DNA of 41,554 nt from CANHEE01 sp049316985 (GTDB lineage Bacteria > Bacteroidota > Bacteroidia > Chitinophagales > Saprospiraceae), in NCBI GenBank assembly GCA_049316985.1, contig JBMOJB010000015.1, positions 1 through 41,554 on the forward strand, in the 5' to 3' direction. Numbering within the stretch: the first letter of the stretch is position 1; the number at the start of each line of letters is the position of its first letter. The notes under the pieces were generated by a model. It ran no database searches. It was not told the origin of the DNA and worked only from the letters and a program-made list of their open reading frames with translations. The position numbers and the translations under genes were made by a program. This document shows positions 7,906 to 15,661 of this stretch, piece after piece.

Positions 7906-8016
7906 CAATGCACTAAACATAGTCAAACTAATTATAAAAATCACCCTTAAGACAATTTTCGCACAGTTGTCTGCACTGTGATTTTTGTGATTGATTTTCT
8001 ACATTCGATGCCAGTA

Positions 8017-8048
8017 TTGGATCGAATCCGAATTTATATTTACTTTTG
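8017..8048 (+). promoter_or_regulatory. Bacteroidota-type promoter of the DUF559 gene
   Basis: TTG at 8017-8019, a 21-base spacer, and TACTTTTG at 8041-8048 (TAnnTTTG). It is ten bases before ATG 8059 and supports that start over an upstream in-frame start at 7978. Confidence 0.6.
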
Positions 8049-8058
8049 CAGTACAACC

Positions 8059-8454
8059 ATGAAAAAACAAGCGGAAATAAAAAGCACTATGTTTTGGGGT
8101 GCAGCGGCAAGATTTTTCCAATATGCACGTGTGAACCGAGAAAAAGCTACAATTGCGGAGCGTATCTTGTGGGAGCGTCTTCGAAACAAACAAATAGTAG
8201 GTGCAAAATTCAGAAGGCAACACGCGCTTGGCAATTTTATACTAGATTTTTACTGTCAAGCCGCTCTGCTGGCGATTGAAGTTGATGGGAAATACCATCT
8301 GGATCCCATTCAGGCTGAATATGATCAAAATAGAACAGCAGTGATTAAAAAGGCAAATATCAAATTAATTCGCTTTAGCAATGATGAAGTACTGAATAAT
8401 ATTGAGCAGGTCATTTCAACCATCATTATTTGCCTGCAAGAGCAGAAAGTTTGA
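8059..8454 (+). CDS. DUF559 domain protein (PD-(D/E)XK/Vsr-like endonuclease fold)
   Basis: A 131-residue protein from ATG 8059; an upstream in-frame start at 7978 would put the promoter inside the gene. The DUF559 pattern is clear: TIAERILWERLRNKQIVGAKF, then RRQHALGNFILDFYC, then LAIEVDGKYH and IKLIRFSNDEVLNN. The E, D and E-V-D residues match the nuclease-fold core of the family (related to very-short-patch-repair endonucleases). Substrate and biological role are not known for most members. They are commonly found near mobile DNA, and here an inverted-repeat element starts at its stop codon. It has its own promoter and lies on the same strand as the MNT/HEPN pair, but is probably independent of it. 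Confidence 0.8.
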   Translation: MKKQAEIKSTMFWGAAARFFQYARVNREKATIAERILWERLRNKQIVGAKFRRQHALGNFILDFYCQAALLAIEVDGKYHLDPIQAEYDQNRTAVIKKANIKLIRFSNDEVLNNIEQVISTIIICLQEQKV

Positions 8455-8697
8455 GTATTTTGCGCGAACAACCCCCGACCCCTAAAGGGGAGTAATTCGT
8501 GCAAGTTTCAGACTTTCAATGAAGTTTGTACAGAACATTTTGTAATTAATACTGTTTCAGCACTAAAAATTTAGTGTCGACTTCGATATAGTTTATCCTT
8601 CTATTTGACAACCTATTTCAGTTTAGTAAATCTTAAAATATAGCACTAATGTACTCCCCTTTAGGGGTCGGGGGCTGTTCGCGTAAACGCTCGAAAA
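8450..8697. mobile_element. MITE-like element with long terminal inverted repeats
   Basis: The core arms 8463-8494 and 8652-8683 are reverse complements over 32 bp with one mismatch. Each contains its own palindrome (CTCCCCTTTAGGGGTCGGGG-type). Similarity continues imperfectly on both sides (AGTA-ATT-GTGC inward, about 15 bases outward), giving arms of about 50 bp. The interior has no coding sequence; it holds one hairpin, CACTAAA-AA-TTTAGTG, near 8560-8577. I see no clear target-site duplication. The left edge overlaps the DUF559 stop codon and the right edge reaches to within 15 bases of the next ATG. Confidence 0.6.
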
Positions 8698-8709
8698 CAT
8701 ACACAAACA

Positions 8710-10098
8710 ATGAAAAAACAAATACTCACAATTTTTATACTTGCATTCCAATGTGCAGGTCTTTTCACCCAAACCATCTCCGGCAACCTTACCCAACTCG
8801 TCAATCAACCTATTAAGCTCGAGGGATTCAATGGTTTGAAAACCTATCCGATTGCCTCTGCCACAACGGATGCCAAAGGTGCTTTTGAGCTCAAATATTC
8901 CGCTTCGGATTATGGAGTCGGCTATCTGCGTTCAGCAGATGAAAAGCCGCTGTTTGTAATATTGAGTGGAGAGGATATTGAGATAGTGGGGGAGAGTCTG
9001 AGCCGGACTGAGACATTGCGAACAATAAAAGGCAAAGAAAACTTATCGTTTGAGCAATATGCCAAGGAACACCCCAGAAGGGAGCAGGCGCTAAGTGCCT
9101 GGGCTTATCTGGAGAAAATATACACCTTAGACTCTTTGTTTTCCGTTCAGACCGTACCAAATAAGGCCATTCAAAAAGAGAAGAAGCGCATCACTGATCA
9201 GGATGAGCAGTTTCTGGCTGCTTTGCCTAAAAACTCCTACGTAAGCTGGTTTTTACCTACGCGCAAATTGGTTAGTTCGGTATCTACTGTAGCGCAATAC
9301 CGCACGGAAGAGATTCCCGCTACGATTGCAGCTTTTCGGAACTTAGACTATACCGATCAAAGATTGTACAAAAGCGGGTTGTTTAAAGATGCGATCGAAA
9401 GCCATTTCTGGTTGCTGGAAAACAGTGGCAGACCGCTGGATTCCGTATTTGTCGAAATGCAACTGTCCATCAACGCCATGATGCAGCACCTGATCAAAGA
9501 TCCACCAAAGCTCAACGAAGTGACGAATTACCTTTTCGACTTACTCGAGCGACACAGCTTATTCAAAGCCTCAGAATACCTGGCACTGAAGGTGCTGAAT
9601 GATGTCAGCTGCACCATCGACAACGATCTGGCGAAGCAGCTCGAAACCTACCGGAAGATGAAGAAAGGAAATACTGCTCCTGATATCACCTTTGATGCTG
9701 GATATTCAGCGCCGGCTTACCCTTTGGATGCAATGCCGAAAAAACTAACGGATCTCAAAAGCAAATATACCGTTGTGGTATTTGGAGCAAGCTGGTGTCC
9801 GAAATGCAAAGAGGAAATGCCGGAGATCGTGAAATTATACTCCAAATGGAAGTCAAGAGGCGTTGAAGTCGTTTTTGCTTCACTTGATGAGGATAAGGAA
9901 AAATACAATAGTTTTGTCAAAGACTTTCCATTCATCTCCACATGCGATTTCAAGAAATGGGAGGGCAATACCGTAAAGGATTACTATGTATTCGGCACAC
10001 CAACCATCTTTCTCCTGGACAACAAAAGAGAAATTATCCTGCGTCCCAATTCCGTTAATCAAATGGATGCTTGGGTGGAATGGTACTTGAAGAATTGA
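8710..10098 (+). CDS. TlpA-like thioredoxin-fold protein with DUF4369-like N-terminus
   Basis: A 462-residue protein with a signal peptide (residues 1-20, ending GLFTQ). Residues 21-110 resemble the DUF4369 beta-rich domain (ISGNLTQLVNQPIKLEGF, FVILSGEDIEIVGE), residues 115-310 are helical, and residues 315-462 form a TlpA/AhpC-type thioredoxin domain. The redox motif is WCPKC with C363 and C366, in FGASWCPKCKEEMPEI, and the cis-Pro loop is FGTPTIF. Such proteins act as periplasmic or extracytoplasmic thiol reductases or oxidases; the specific client is unknown. The last two codons and the stop (AAG AAT TGA) appear to come from an insertion, and the likely ancestral end is at 10249. No promoter box was found in the short upstream spacer. 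Confidence 0.85.
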   Translation: MKKQILTIFILAFQCAGLFTQTISGNLTQLVNQPIKLEGFNGLKTYPIASATTDAKGAFELKYSASDYGVGYLRSADEKPLFVILSGEDIEIVGESLSRTETLRTIKGKENLSFEQYAKEHPRREQALSAWAYLEKIYTLDSLFSVQTVPNKAIQKEKKRITDQDEQFLAALPKNSYVSWFLPTRKLVSSVSTVAQYRTEEIPATIAAFRNLDYTDQRLYKSGLFKDAIESHFWLLENSGRPLDSVFVEMQLSINAMMQHLIKDPPKLNEVTNYLFDLLERHSLFKASEYLALKVLNDVSCTIDNDLAKQLETYRKMKKGNTAPDITFDAGYSAPAYPLDAMPKKLTDLKSKYTVVVFGASWCPKCKEEMPEIVKLYSKWKSRGVEVVFASLDEDKEKYNSFVKDFPFISTCDFKKWEGNTVKDYYVFGTPTIFLLDNKREIILRPNSVNQMDAWVEWYLKN

Positions 10099-10231
10099 AA
10101 ATTGAAGAATTGAAAATTGAGAATTGAAAGTTGAAAATGGAATTGACTCTGCGAGCCGGCAGTCATAAATTAACATTTTCACTTTTCAACTTTCAACTTT
10201 CCATTAATCTGTCTTTATGGAATGGTACTTG
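10076..10231. mobile_element. Small foldback insertion flanked by 14-bp direct repeats
   Basis: TGGAATGGTACTTG occurs at 10076-10089 and again at 10218-10231. The 128 bp between them are ATTGAA-rich on the left (10090-10140) and carry the imperfect complement on the right (10174-10203), so they can fold back. In the second copy the codons GAA TGG TAC TTG continue as GTG CAA GGG AGC AAA TAA, an apparent ancestral end of the thioredoxin gene. This fits insertion of a small non-autonomous element with target duplication; a local tandem duplication is the alternative. Confidence 0.55.
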
Positions 10232-10375
10232 GTGCAAGGGAGCAAATAAAATCTAAAGTCGAATCGCCGGTCCATCGTTGGTTTAATAATTCGACGACTC
10301 GTCATTGTAATTTTGTAAAAAAATAATTCCAATAGATTTCCAATAATCTTCTCCGCGTTATTTCAGACCCAATAA

Positions 10376-10408
10376 AAAAACCATAACAGCGGAACTGTTA
10401 TGGTTTTT
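10376..10408 (-). terminator. Intrinsic terminator of parC (may act on both strands)
   Basis: A perfect 14-bp stem pairs 10376-10389 with 10395-10408 (ACCATAACAG/CTGTTATGGT plus A/T pairs), with a five-base loop. The minus strand continues into a T-rich tract. It lies just past the parC stop at 10413. Its plus-strand side also ends in T-rich DNA and could stop transcripts from the thioredoxin gene. Confidence 0.8.
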
Positions 10409-10412
10409 ATTA

Positions 10413-13013
10413 TTAAAACAATTTCAAATCTACACTATCTCCCGGATGGAGCTTATCGGGATTTTCAGGTTCTACCGGTTTTGCTGCTTCCTTCTCGATT
10501 TCTTTAATATTGGTCAGCAACTGATCACTTACCTTATTGCCCATCGCTTTCCAGCCTTTGACATCGACAAAATTAACGGGATTCAGTTCGCCATTCATTT
10601 TTTTGCCGTCGATTTTCATGGAATACTGAACGACTGGAGCCTCGTCAACGGAAACATACAGGAGTTTAGAGTTTTTATGGTCTGACAGGTAGCTGAATTT
10701 CTCGTTTAGCTTGGTGGTTTCGATTTTGAATCGTTTGACCATGGTCCAGCCTTTGTTGCCATCGTAATGAATGGCATTGACAATCTGCTCGGGATCAAAT
10801 TTGCCAAGATATACAATGTTCTTCATTTCATAGCGATTGGTCAACTCGTAATCGGTCATTTCATAAGTACCATCGTTATTGAGTACCAATATCGAATCTC
10901 CTGTATCGAATTCTCCTAACATTCTGCCGCGACCATCGATATTCAAACGTGTCGTAATATCATCGAACCAGATCTGTCGAGCGCCCAAAGTTGATTTTCC
11001 GGCTTCTTTCTGCGAAATCTTGATGATCGGATATTTGGTCAGAATGTTCCCCTGTGAACCCCGACCTTTAATTTCCATTTCACTGAAATCGTAATCAAAT
11101 ATTTTGATCTTTGCTTTGCAGCCTTGAGATAATTTCACATTTATCAACTCTGATTCGCCATTAGGATTGGCTGTAAAATACAATACCTTTGAATTGGGAT
11201 TGCCTTTCGTGAGGTCGTATTCCTTGTCGCGTGTAATGGCGGTGACATTGAATCGCTTCACATAAGAAGTGCCCTCTTTGCCGTCGGTATAGACCATATT
11301 GTAGGTCGTCCGTTCATCGGCTTTGTTCCAAACGGCTACTTGAATGATGTCTTTTCCGACGAAAGTCTTATCGCTGACTTTCGTGACGAGGAATTTTCCA
11401 TCTTTTCGGAATACAATGATATCGTCAATGTCAGAGCAATCACCTACAAACTCGTCTTTTTTAAGTCCCATACCGATAAAACCTTCGGTACGGTTGACGT
11501 ACAGTTTTGAGTTGTTGGCTACCACTTTTGTTGCTTGAATATTATCAAAGACGATAATTTCTGTTCTTCTCTCGCGGCCTTTTCCATACTTTCTCAGCAA
11601 TTCTTCAAAATAGGCTATCGCAAAATCAGTAAGATGAGCCAGGTGATGCTTAACGGTAGCAATCTCTTTTTCGAGATTGGCCAGCAGTTCGTCGGCAGCA
11701 AATTTATTGTATTTTGAAATTCTTTTGATACGTATCTCGGTCAGTTTTGCGATGTCCTCATCAGTGATATCGCGCATGAGATGCAAACGCTTGTCTCCAC
11801 TTTTGGACTCCATTCCGGGAGTCACGATGTATTTTTTTAATTCGCGATCAATGGTGCTCAATACTTCTTCCCATGATTCGCATTCTTCAATTTCGTGATA
11901 GATTCTGTTTTCTATGAAGATCTTTTCAAGACTTACAAAATGCCATTTTTCTTCAAGATCTGCTTTTTTGATTTCCAGTTCCCATCTCAGCAGTTCTTTG
12001 GTGTTTTCGGTGGATGTGCGCAAGCATTCTGACACGGTCAGGAAATGCGGTTTGTTGTCAATGATTACGCAGGCATTAGGAGAAATAGAAGATTCGCAAT
12101 CGGTAAAGGCATACAGCGCATCAATGGTCACATCTGGCGATACTCCCGGCAACAATTCGATGGCAATCTCAACTTCCTTTGCAGTATTGTCCGTTACTTT
12201 TTTGATTTTAATTTTGCCCTTGTCGTTGGCTTTGACAATACTATCAATAAGTGTCTCAGTAGTAACGCCGTAAGGGAGCTCTTTGATCGCCAGTGATTTG
12301 TTGTCAACTTTTACAATTTTTGCTCTGACCCGAACTTTTCCGCCTCGCTGCCCATCCTGATAATCTCTGACATCAATAAACCCTCCCGTCTGAAAATCAG
12401 GAAATAGTTCGGGTTTTCGACCTGTCAGCACCTGAATAGAGGCTTTGATGAGTTCTATGAAATTGTGGGGTAGCAATTTAGTCGAGAGTCCTACAGCAAT
12501 ACCATCAATGCCTTGTGCCAGGATCAAAGGAAATTTCATGGGTAATGAAATCGGCTCTTTTTTCCTTCCGTCATAGGACATTTGCCAGCGCGTAGTATCG
12601 CCATTGAAGGCCACTTCCAGGGCGAACTTAGTAAGTCGTGCTTCAATATAACGTGCTGCTGCTGCGCGATCACCAGTGCGCACGTCACCCCAGTTGCCTT
12701 GCGTGTCGATGAGCAAGTCTTTTTGTCCCAGATTGACCAAAGCATCGCCAATGGCGGCATCTCCGTGAGGGTGATACTGCATGGTTTGTCCGATGATATT
12801 CGCTACTTTATGAAAACGACCGTCATCCATTTCTTTCATGGCATGGAGGATGCGTCGTTGAACGGGTTTAAGACCGTCTTCTATGGCAGGAACTGCGCGT
12901 TCGAGGATAACATAACTGGCGTAATCTAAAAAATAATCCTGATACATTCCATTCAGAGTGATGACTTTGTCATCTCCTTCGCCATGGGAGGTTATTTGGA
13001 GGGTTTTGTCCAT
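10413..13013 (-). CDS. parC: DNA topoisomerase IV subunit A
   Basis: 866 residues, full length for the Bacteroidota ParC type. It forms the DNA-cleaving half of the decatenase. The breakage-reunion domain has YHPHGDAAIGD at residues 80-90, QGNWGD near 105, and the catalytic tyrosine Y122 in AARYIEARLTKFA. The coiled-coil region follows (LANLEKEIATVKHH), then a beta-pinwheel C-terminal domain with repeated IVFRKDGKFLV and ITRDKEYDLTKG blades. The residue aligned to GyrA Ser83 is Ala (A86) and the Asp87 equivalent is D90. No parE lies in the window. A TAACTTTG -7 box sits on the minus strand at 13043-13050, about 30 bases before the ATG, and a strong terminator follows the stop. The product could be labelled GyrA-like in automated annotation, but the Y122 context and length favour ParC. 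Confidence 0.9.
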   Translation of the reverse strand: MDKTLQITSHGEGDDKVITLNGMYQDYFLDYASYVILERAVPAIEDGLKPVQRRILHAMKEMDDGRFHKVANIIGQTMQYHPHGDAAIGDALVNLGQKDLLIDTQGNWGDVRTGDRAAAARYIEARLTKFALEVAFNGDTTRWQMSYDGRKKEPISLPMKFPLILAQGIDGIAVGLSTKLLPHNFIELIKASIQVLTGRKPELFPDFQTGGFIDVRDYQDGQRGGKVRVRAKIVKVDNKSLAIKELPYGVTTETLIDSIVKANDKGKIKIKKVTDNTAKEVEIAIELLPGVSPDVTIDALYAFTDCESSISPNACVIIDNKPHFLTVSECLRTSTENTKELLRWELEIKKADLEEKWHFVSLEKIFIENRIYHEIEECESWEEVLSTIDRELKKYIVTPGMESKSGDKRLHLMRDITDEDIAKLTEIRIKRISKYNKFAADELLANLEKEIATVKHHLAHLTDFAIAYFEELLRKYGKGRERRTEIIVFDNIQATKVVANNSKLYVNRTEGFIGMGLKKDEFVGDCSDIDDIIVFRKDGKFLVTKVSDKTFVGKDIIQVAVWNKADERTTYNMVYTDGKEGTSYVKRFNVTAITRDKEYDLTKGNPNSKVLYFTANPNGESELINVKLSQGCKAKIKIFDYDFSEMEIKGRGSQGNILTKYPIIKISQKEAGKSTLGARQIWFDDITTRLNIDGRGRMLGEFDTGDSILVLNNDGTYEMTDYELTNRYEMKNIVYLGKFDPEQIVNAIHYDGNKGWTMVKRFKIETTKLNEKFSYLSDHKNSKLLYVSVDEAPVVQYSMKIDGKKMNGELNPVNFVDVKGWKAMGNKVSDQLLTNIKEIEKEAAKPVEPENPDKLHPGDSVDLKLF

Positions 13014-13042
13014 AAATTTACTAAAAAAATCATTTCAGGCCG

Positions 13043-13050
13043 CAAAGTTA
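13043..13050 (-). promoter_or_regulatory. Putative -7 box of parC
   Basis: Minus-strand TAACTTTG (TAnnTTTG) 30 bases upstream of the parC ATG. No convincing -33 box was found at the usual distance. Confidence 0.4.
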
Positions 13051-13120
13051 ATATATTATTCTAAAATTATGTAAATGATAAAATTGGTTAAGACATTACT
13101 TGTGCTAATCTGTTTAGCAG

Positions 13121-13150
13121 TTGGTTTTTTCTTTTATCTCCTTATATTTG
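13121..13150 (+). promoter_or_regulatory. Bacteroidota-type promoter of the nitrilase-family gene
   Basis: TTG at 13121-13123, a 19-base spacer and TATATTTG at 13143-13150. It lies 18 bases before ATG 13169 and rules against an upstream in-frame start at 13121. Confidence 0.6.
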
Positions 13151-13168
13151 CATAAATATCTGTTGATA

Positions 13169-13933
13169 ATGAAAGTAGCATTGGTTCAATCTGATTTGGT
13201 TTGGGAAGATAAAATGGCTAATCTCACCCATTTTGAAGAGGTTATTCGTGGTATCACGGAAAAAGTGGACATAATCGTTCTTCCGGAAATGTTCACAACC
13301 GGATTTTCAATGAATGTTGCACAGCTTGCAGAACCAACAGTAGCATCGACGATGTTGCATTTGGTATCATGGGCAGAGCATGCAGATGCTGCTATTTGTG
13401 CGAGTTTTATTGCGGAGGAAGAGGGCAAATACTATAATCGGCTGATTTGGGTGCAACCCGATGGTGAATATTGCCATTATGACAAAAAGCATTTGTTTGG
13501 ATTGGCAGATGAGCCAAAACACTATACCGCAGGAACCGAGCGCTTAATCATTGAATGGCGAGGCTGGAGGATTTGTCCATTAATTTGCTATGATGTTCGT
13601 TTTCCAATCTGGAGCAGGAACAATAATGCGTATGATTTGCTGATTTACATTGCCAATTTTCCGACCCGACGTATTCATGCCTGGAATTCTTTATTAATTG
13701 CACGAGCGATTGAAAATCAGAGTTACACTATTGGTGTAAATCGTGTCGGGACGGATGGTAAAGGGATTGATTATTCAGGAGAATCTTGCGTTATTGATTT
13801 CGAAGGGAATACCATAATAAGGGAAAGCGCTGATGCCGCTGTTCTGATTGCTGAAATGGATATTGACCAACAAAGTAGTTTTCGCAGAAGCCTTCCTTTC
13901 TTAAGAGATCAGGATGCATTTGTACTCAAATAG
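13169..13933 (+). CDS. Nitrilase-superfamily amidohydrolase, omega-amidase (YafV/Nit2) type
   Basis: 254 residues from ATG 13169. The Glu-Lys-Cys triad is complete: E40 in VLPEMFTTGFSM, K106 in YDKKHLF and C140 in LICYDVRFP. The sequence follows the YafV/Nit2 branch closely (ANFPTRRIHAW, LLIARAIENQ, GVNRVGTDG). Known members hydrolyse alpha-ketoglutaramate or alpha-ketosuccinamate in metabolite repair and methionine salvage. No salvage genes are adjacent. It has its own promoter. The stop is followed by a bulged stem (13933-13966) and AT-rich words before the peptidase operon. Confidence 0.88.
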   Translation: MKVALVQSDLVWEDKMANLTHFEEVIRGITEKVDIIVLPEMFTTGFSMNVAQLAEPTVASTMLHLVSWAEHADAAICASFIAEEEGKYYNRLIWVQPDGEYCHYDKKHLFGLADEPKHYTAGTERLIIEWRGWRICPLICYDVRFPIWSRNNNAYDLLIYIANFPTRRIHAWNSLLIARAIENQSYTIGVNRVGTDGKGIDYSGESCVIDFEGNTIIRESADAAVLIAEMDIDQQSSFRRSLPFLRDQDAFVLK

Positions 13934-14096
13934 TCAGTCTGCGTGGCCGCTAGCGCAGCATGCTGACAAGCACATATAATCAACGAAGTTGACTAAAATA
14001 TCATCAAATTTTCAAATTACCAAATTTTCAAATTAAATAGACTTTATCCACGATAGACAACATAAAGCTATTTTAATACTTTTCTGTTATTCACCT
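13934..14096. repeat. Intergenic stem and tandem CAAATTTTCAAATTA words
   Basis: 13933-13966 can form a bulged stem (GTCAG..CTGCG with CGCAG..CTGAC). At about 14006-14037 the 16-base word CAAATTTTCAAATTA plus one base occurs twice in tandem. AAATAG is repeated at 13928-13933 and 14035-14040, a possible but very short flanking duplication. There is no T tract, so a terminator function is uncertain. Confidence 0.4.
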
Positions 14097-15656
14097 ATGT
14101 ATAGAATTTTTCTAGTACTTTTTTCTTCGGTTGTGTTTAGCTTTAGTGCAAAATCACAAGCTACTTATTTTGCAGCCGGCATTACACCTGAGCGATTGGA
14201 AAAACACCTGAGCGTCCTAACATCTGATTCGTTGGCAGGTCGCGAAACGGGAACTGAGGGCAATACGAAAGCGGCCAATTACATTGCCAGGCATTTTGAA
14301 GCATTGAAAATTCCGGGAGTAGTCAATCATTCCTATTTTCAGGATATTGTATTTACTGCGGATGACTATGCGGAAATAAAAGTGAGAATCAACGACAAAG
14401 ACTACGCCAACAACTGGGATTTTTACAGTTTTGCAGCATACAATAGCGAAATGAACCTCGATTTTAAATCCGTTTTATTTTTAGGTTATGGCATTGACGA
14501 TTCTTCATATAGTGATTATAAACACCGCAAAGTAAAAGGGAAAGTTTTGTTGGTTTTCAATGGCGAACCGGTGTACAATGACTCGATTTCCTGGATTACC
14601 AATAAAGTGGCACCTTCCGGGTGGAGTACAGATATCACAAAGAAAGTTGAGACAGCCAAGAAGCATGGTGCTAAAGCGTTGCTGATTATCGATGGCAATA
14701 TCCAAAAGAATATGAATGCCTATCGGAATGTGTATTTGAATGGAAGTCTGAAATCCGGAGACGGCCTTCATCCCGAGCAGAATTACAGCAATTGCATCTA
14801 TATATCTACCACAATGGCAAAAGAGATTATCGGTGATAATTTTAATAAAGTAGTAAGCCTGAGAAAAAAAATAGCCGAAACGGGAAAGTCAGAGCATCTT
14901 AAAATTCGAACCCAACTCAGCATCATTCAGAAAAAGAAAATAAGGAAAATCAATAGTCGAAATATATTGGCTTATATCAAAGGGACAGATCCCAAACTCG
15001 ATAATGAACTGGTTATCATTACTGCACACATGGATCACCTGGGCAAAAAAGGTGATGGTATTTATCGCGGTGCGGATGATGATGGTTCGGGTACCTGCGC
15101 TGTGATGGAGATCGCTCGTGCATTTGCGGAAGCTAAAAGCAAAGGGGAAGGACCTCGAAGAAGTGTATTGTGCATGTTGGTTACCGGCGAAGAAAAGGGC
15201 TTACTGGGCTCTGAATACTATTCTTCACATCCTGTTTTTCCACTTGAAAACACGGTTGCTGATGTCAATATCGATATGATAGGTAGAATAGATGATGAAC
15301 ACCTGAAGGATCCTGATTATATTTATGTGATTGGTTCAGATAAGCTAAGTTCAGACTTACATGCGATCAATGAAAACATGAATAAGGAGTACACCCAATT
15401 GAAAATGGATTACAGGTACAATGATGAAAATGACCCTAATCGGTACTATTATCGTTCCGACCATTACAATTTCGCAAAAAAGGGTATTCCTGTTGTGTTC
15501 TATTTCAATGGCACGCACGCGGATTACCACAGAACAACGGATACAATTGATAAAATAAATTTTCAGTTACTGGCAAAAAGAGCCAAACTCGCATTCTATA
15601 CCGCCTGGGAAATTGCAAATCGCAATGAACGGCTTAAAATTGATAAAAAGTCTTAA
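14097..15656 (+). CDS. Secreted M28-family zinc metallopeptidase
   Basis: A 519-residue aminopeptidase-type M28 protein with a signal peptide (residues 1-21, ending AKSQ). Residues 25-290 hold the N-terminal region with a PA-like insert (VKGKVLLVFNGEP, KKHGAKALLII). The catalytic domain covers about 300-510. Co-catalytic zinc residues are visible: H311 and D313 in TAHMDHLG, D328 in GADDDGSG, E365/E366 in TGEEKGLLGS, D393 in NIDMIGR and H478 in ADYHRTTDT. It would act in the periplasm or outside the cell on peptides. The next M28 gene starts five bases after the stop, so the two are certainly close partners in one transcript. Confidence 0.9.
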   Translation: MYRIFLVLFSSVVFSFSAKSQATYFAAGITPERLEKHLSVLTSDSLAGRETGTEGNTKAANYIARHFEALKIPGVVNHSYFQDIVFTADDYAEIKVRINDKDYANNWDFYSFAAYNSEMNLDFKSVLFLGYGIDDSSYSDYKHRKVKGKVLLVFNGEPVYNDSISWITNKVAPSGWSTDITKKVETAKKHGAKALLIIDGNIQKNMNAYRNVYLNGSLKSGDGLHPEQNYSNCIYISTTMAKEIIGDNFNKVVSLRKKIAETGKSEHLKIRTQLSIIQKKKIRKINSRNILAYIKGTDPKLDNELVIITAHMDHLGKKGDGIYRGADDDGSGTCAVMEIARAFAEAKSKGEGPRRSVLCMLVTGEEKGLLGSEYYSSHPVFPLENTVADVNIDMIGRIDDEHLKDPDYIYVIGSDKLSSDLHAINENMNKEYTQLKMDYRYNDENDPNRYYYRSDHYNFAKKGIPVVFYFNGTHADYHRTTDTIDKINFQLLAKRAKLAFYTAWEIANRNERLKIDKKS

Positions 15657-15661
15657 TATTT

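Noticed and set aside
7978..8058. Upstream in-frame start extending the DUF559 protein by 27 residues
   Set aside because: The extension would contain the promoter boxes at 8017-8048 and has no similarity to the family start.
11914..12273. Plus-strand ORF of 119 codons with Ser-rich translation
   Set aside because: It is the antisense shadow of parC; the sequence is low-complexity and no start signal is present.
12582..12929. Plus-strand ORF of 115 codons
   Set aside because: It is antisense to the conserved N-terminal domain of parC and has no family resemblance.
13928..14040. AAATAG direct repeats around the spacer after the nitrilase gene, resembling a second insertion with target duplication
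   Set aside because: Six bases of AT-rich sequence are likely by chance, and no ancestral reading through the second copy is evident.
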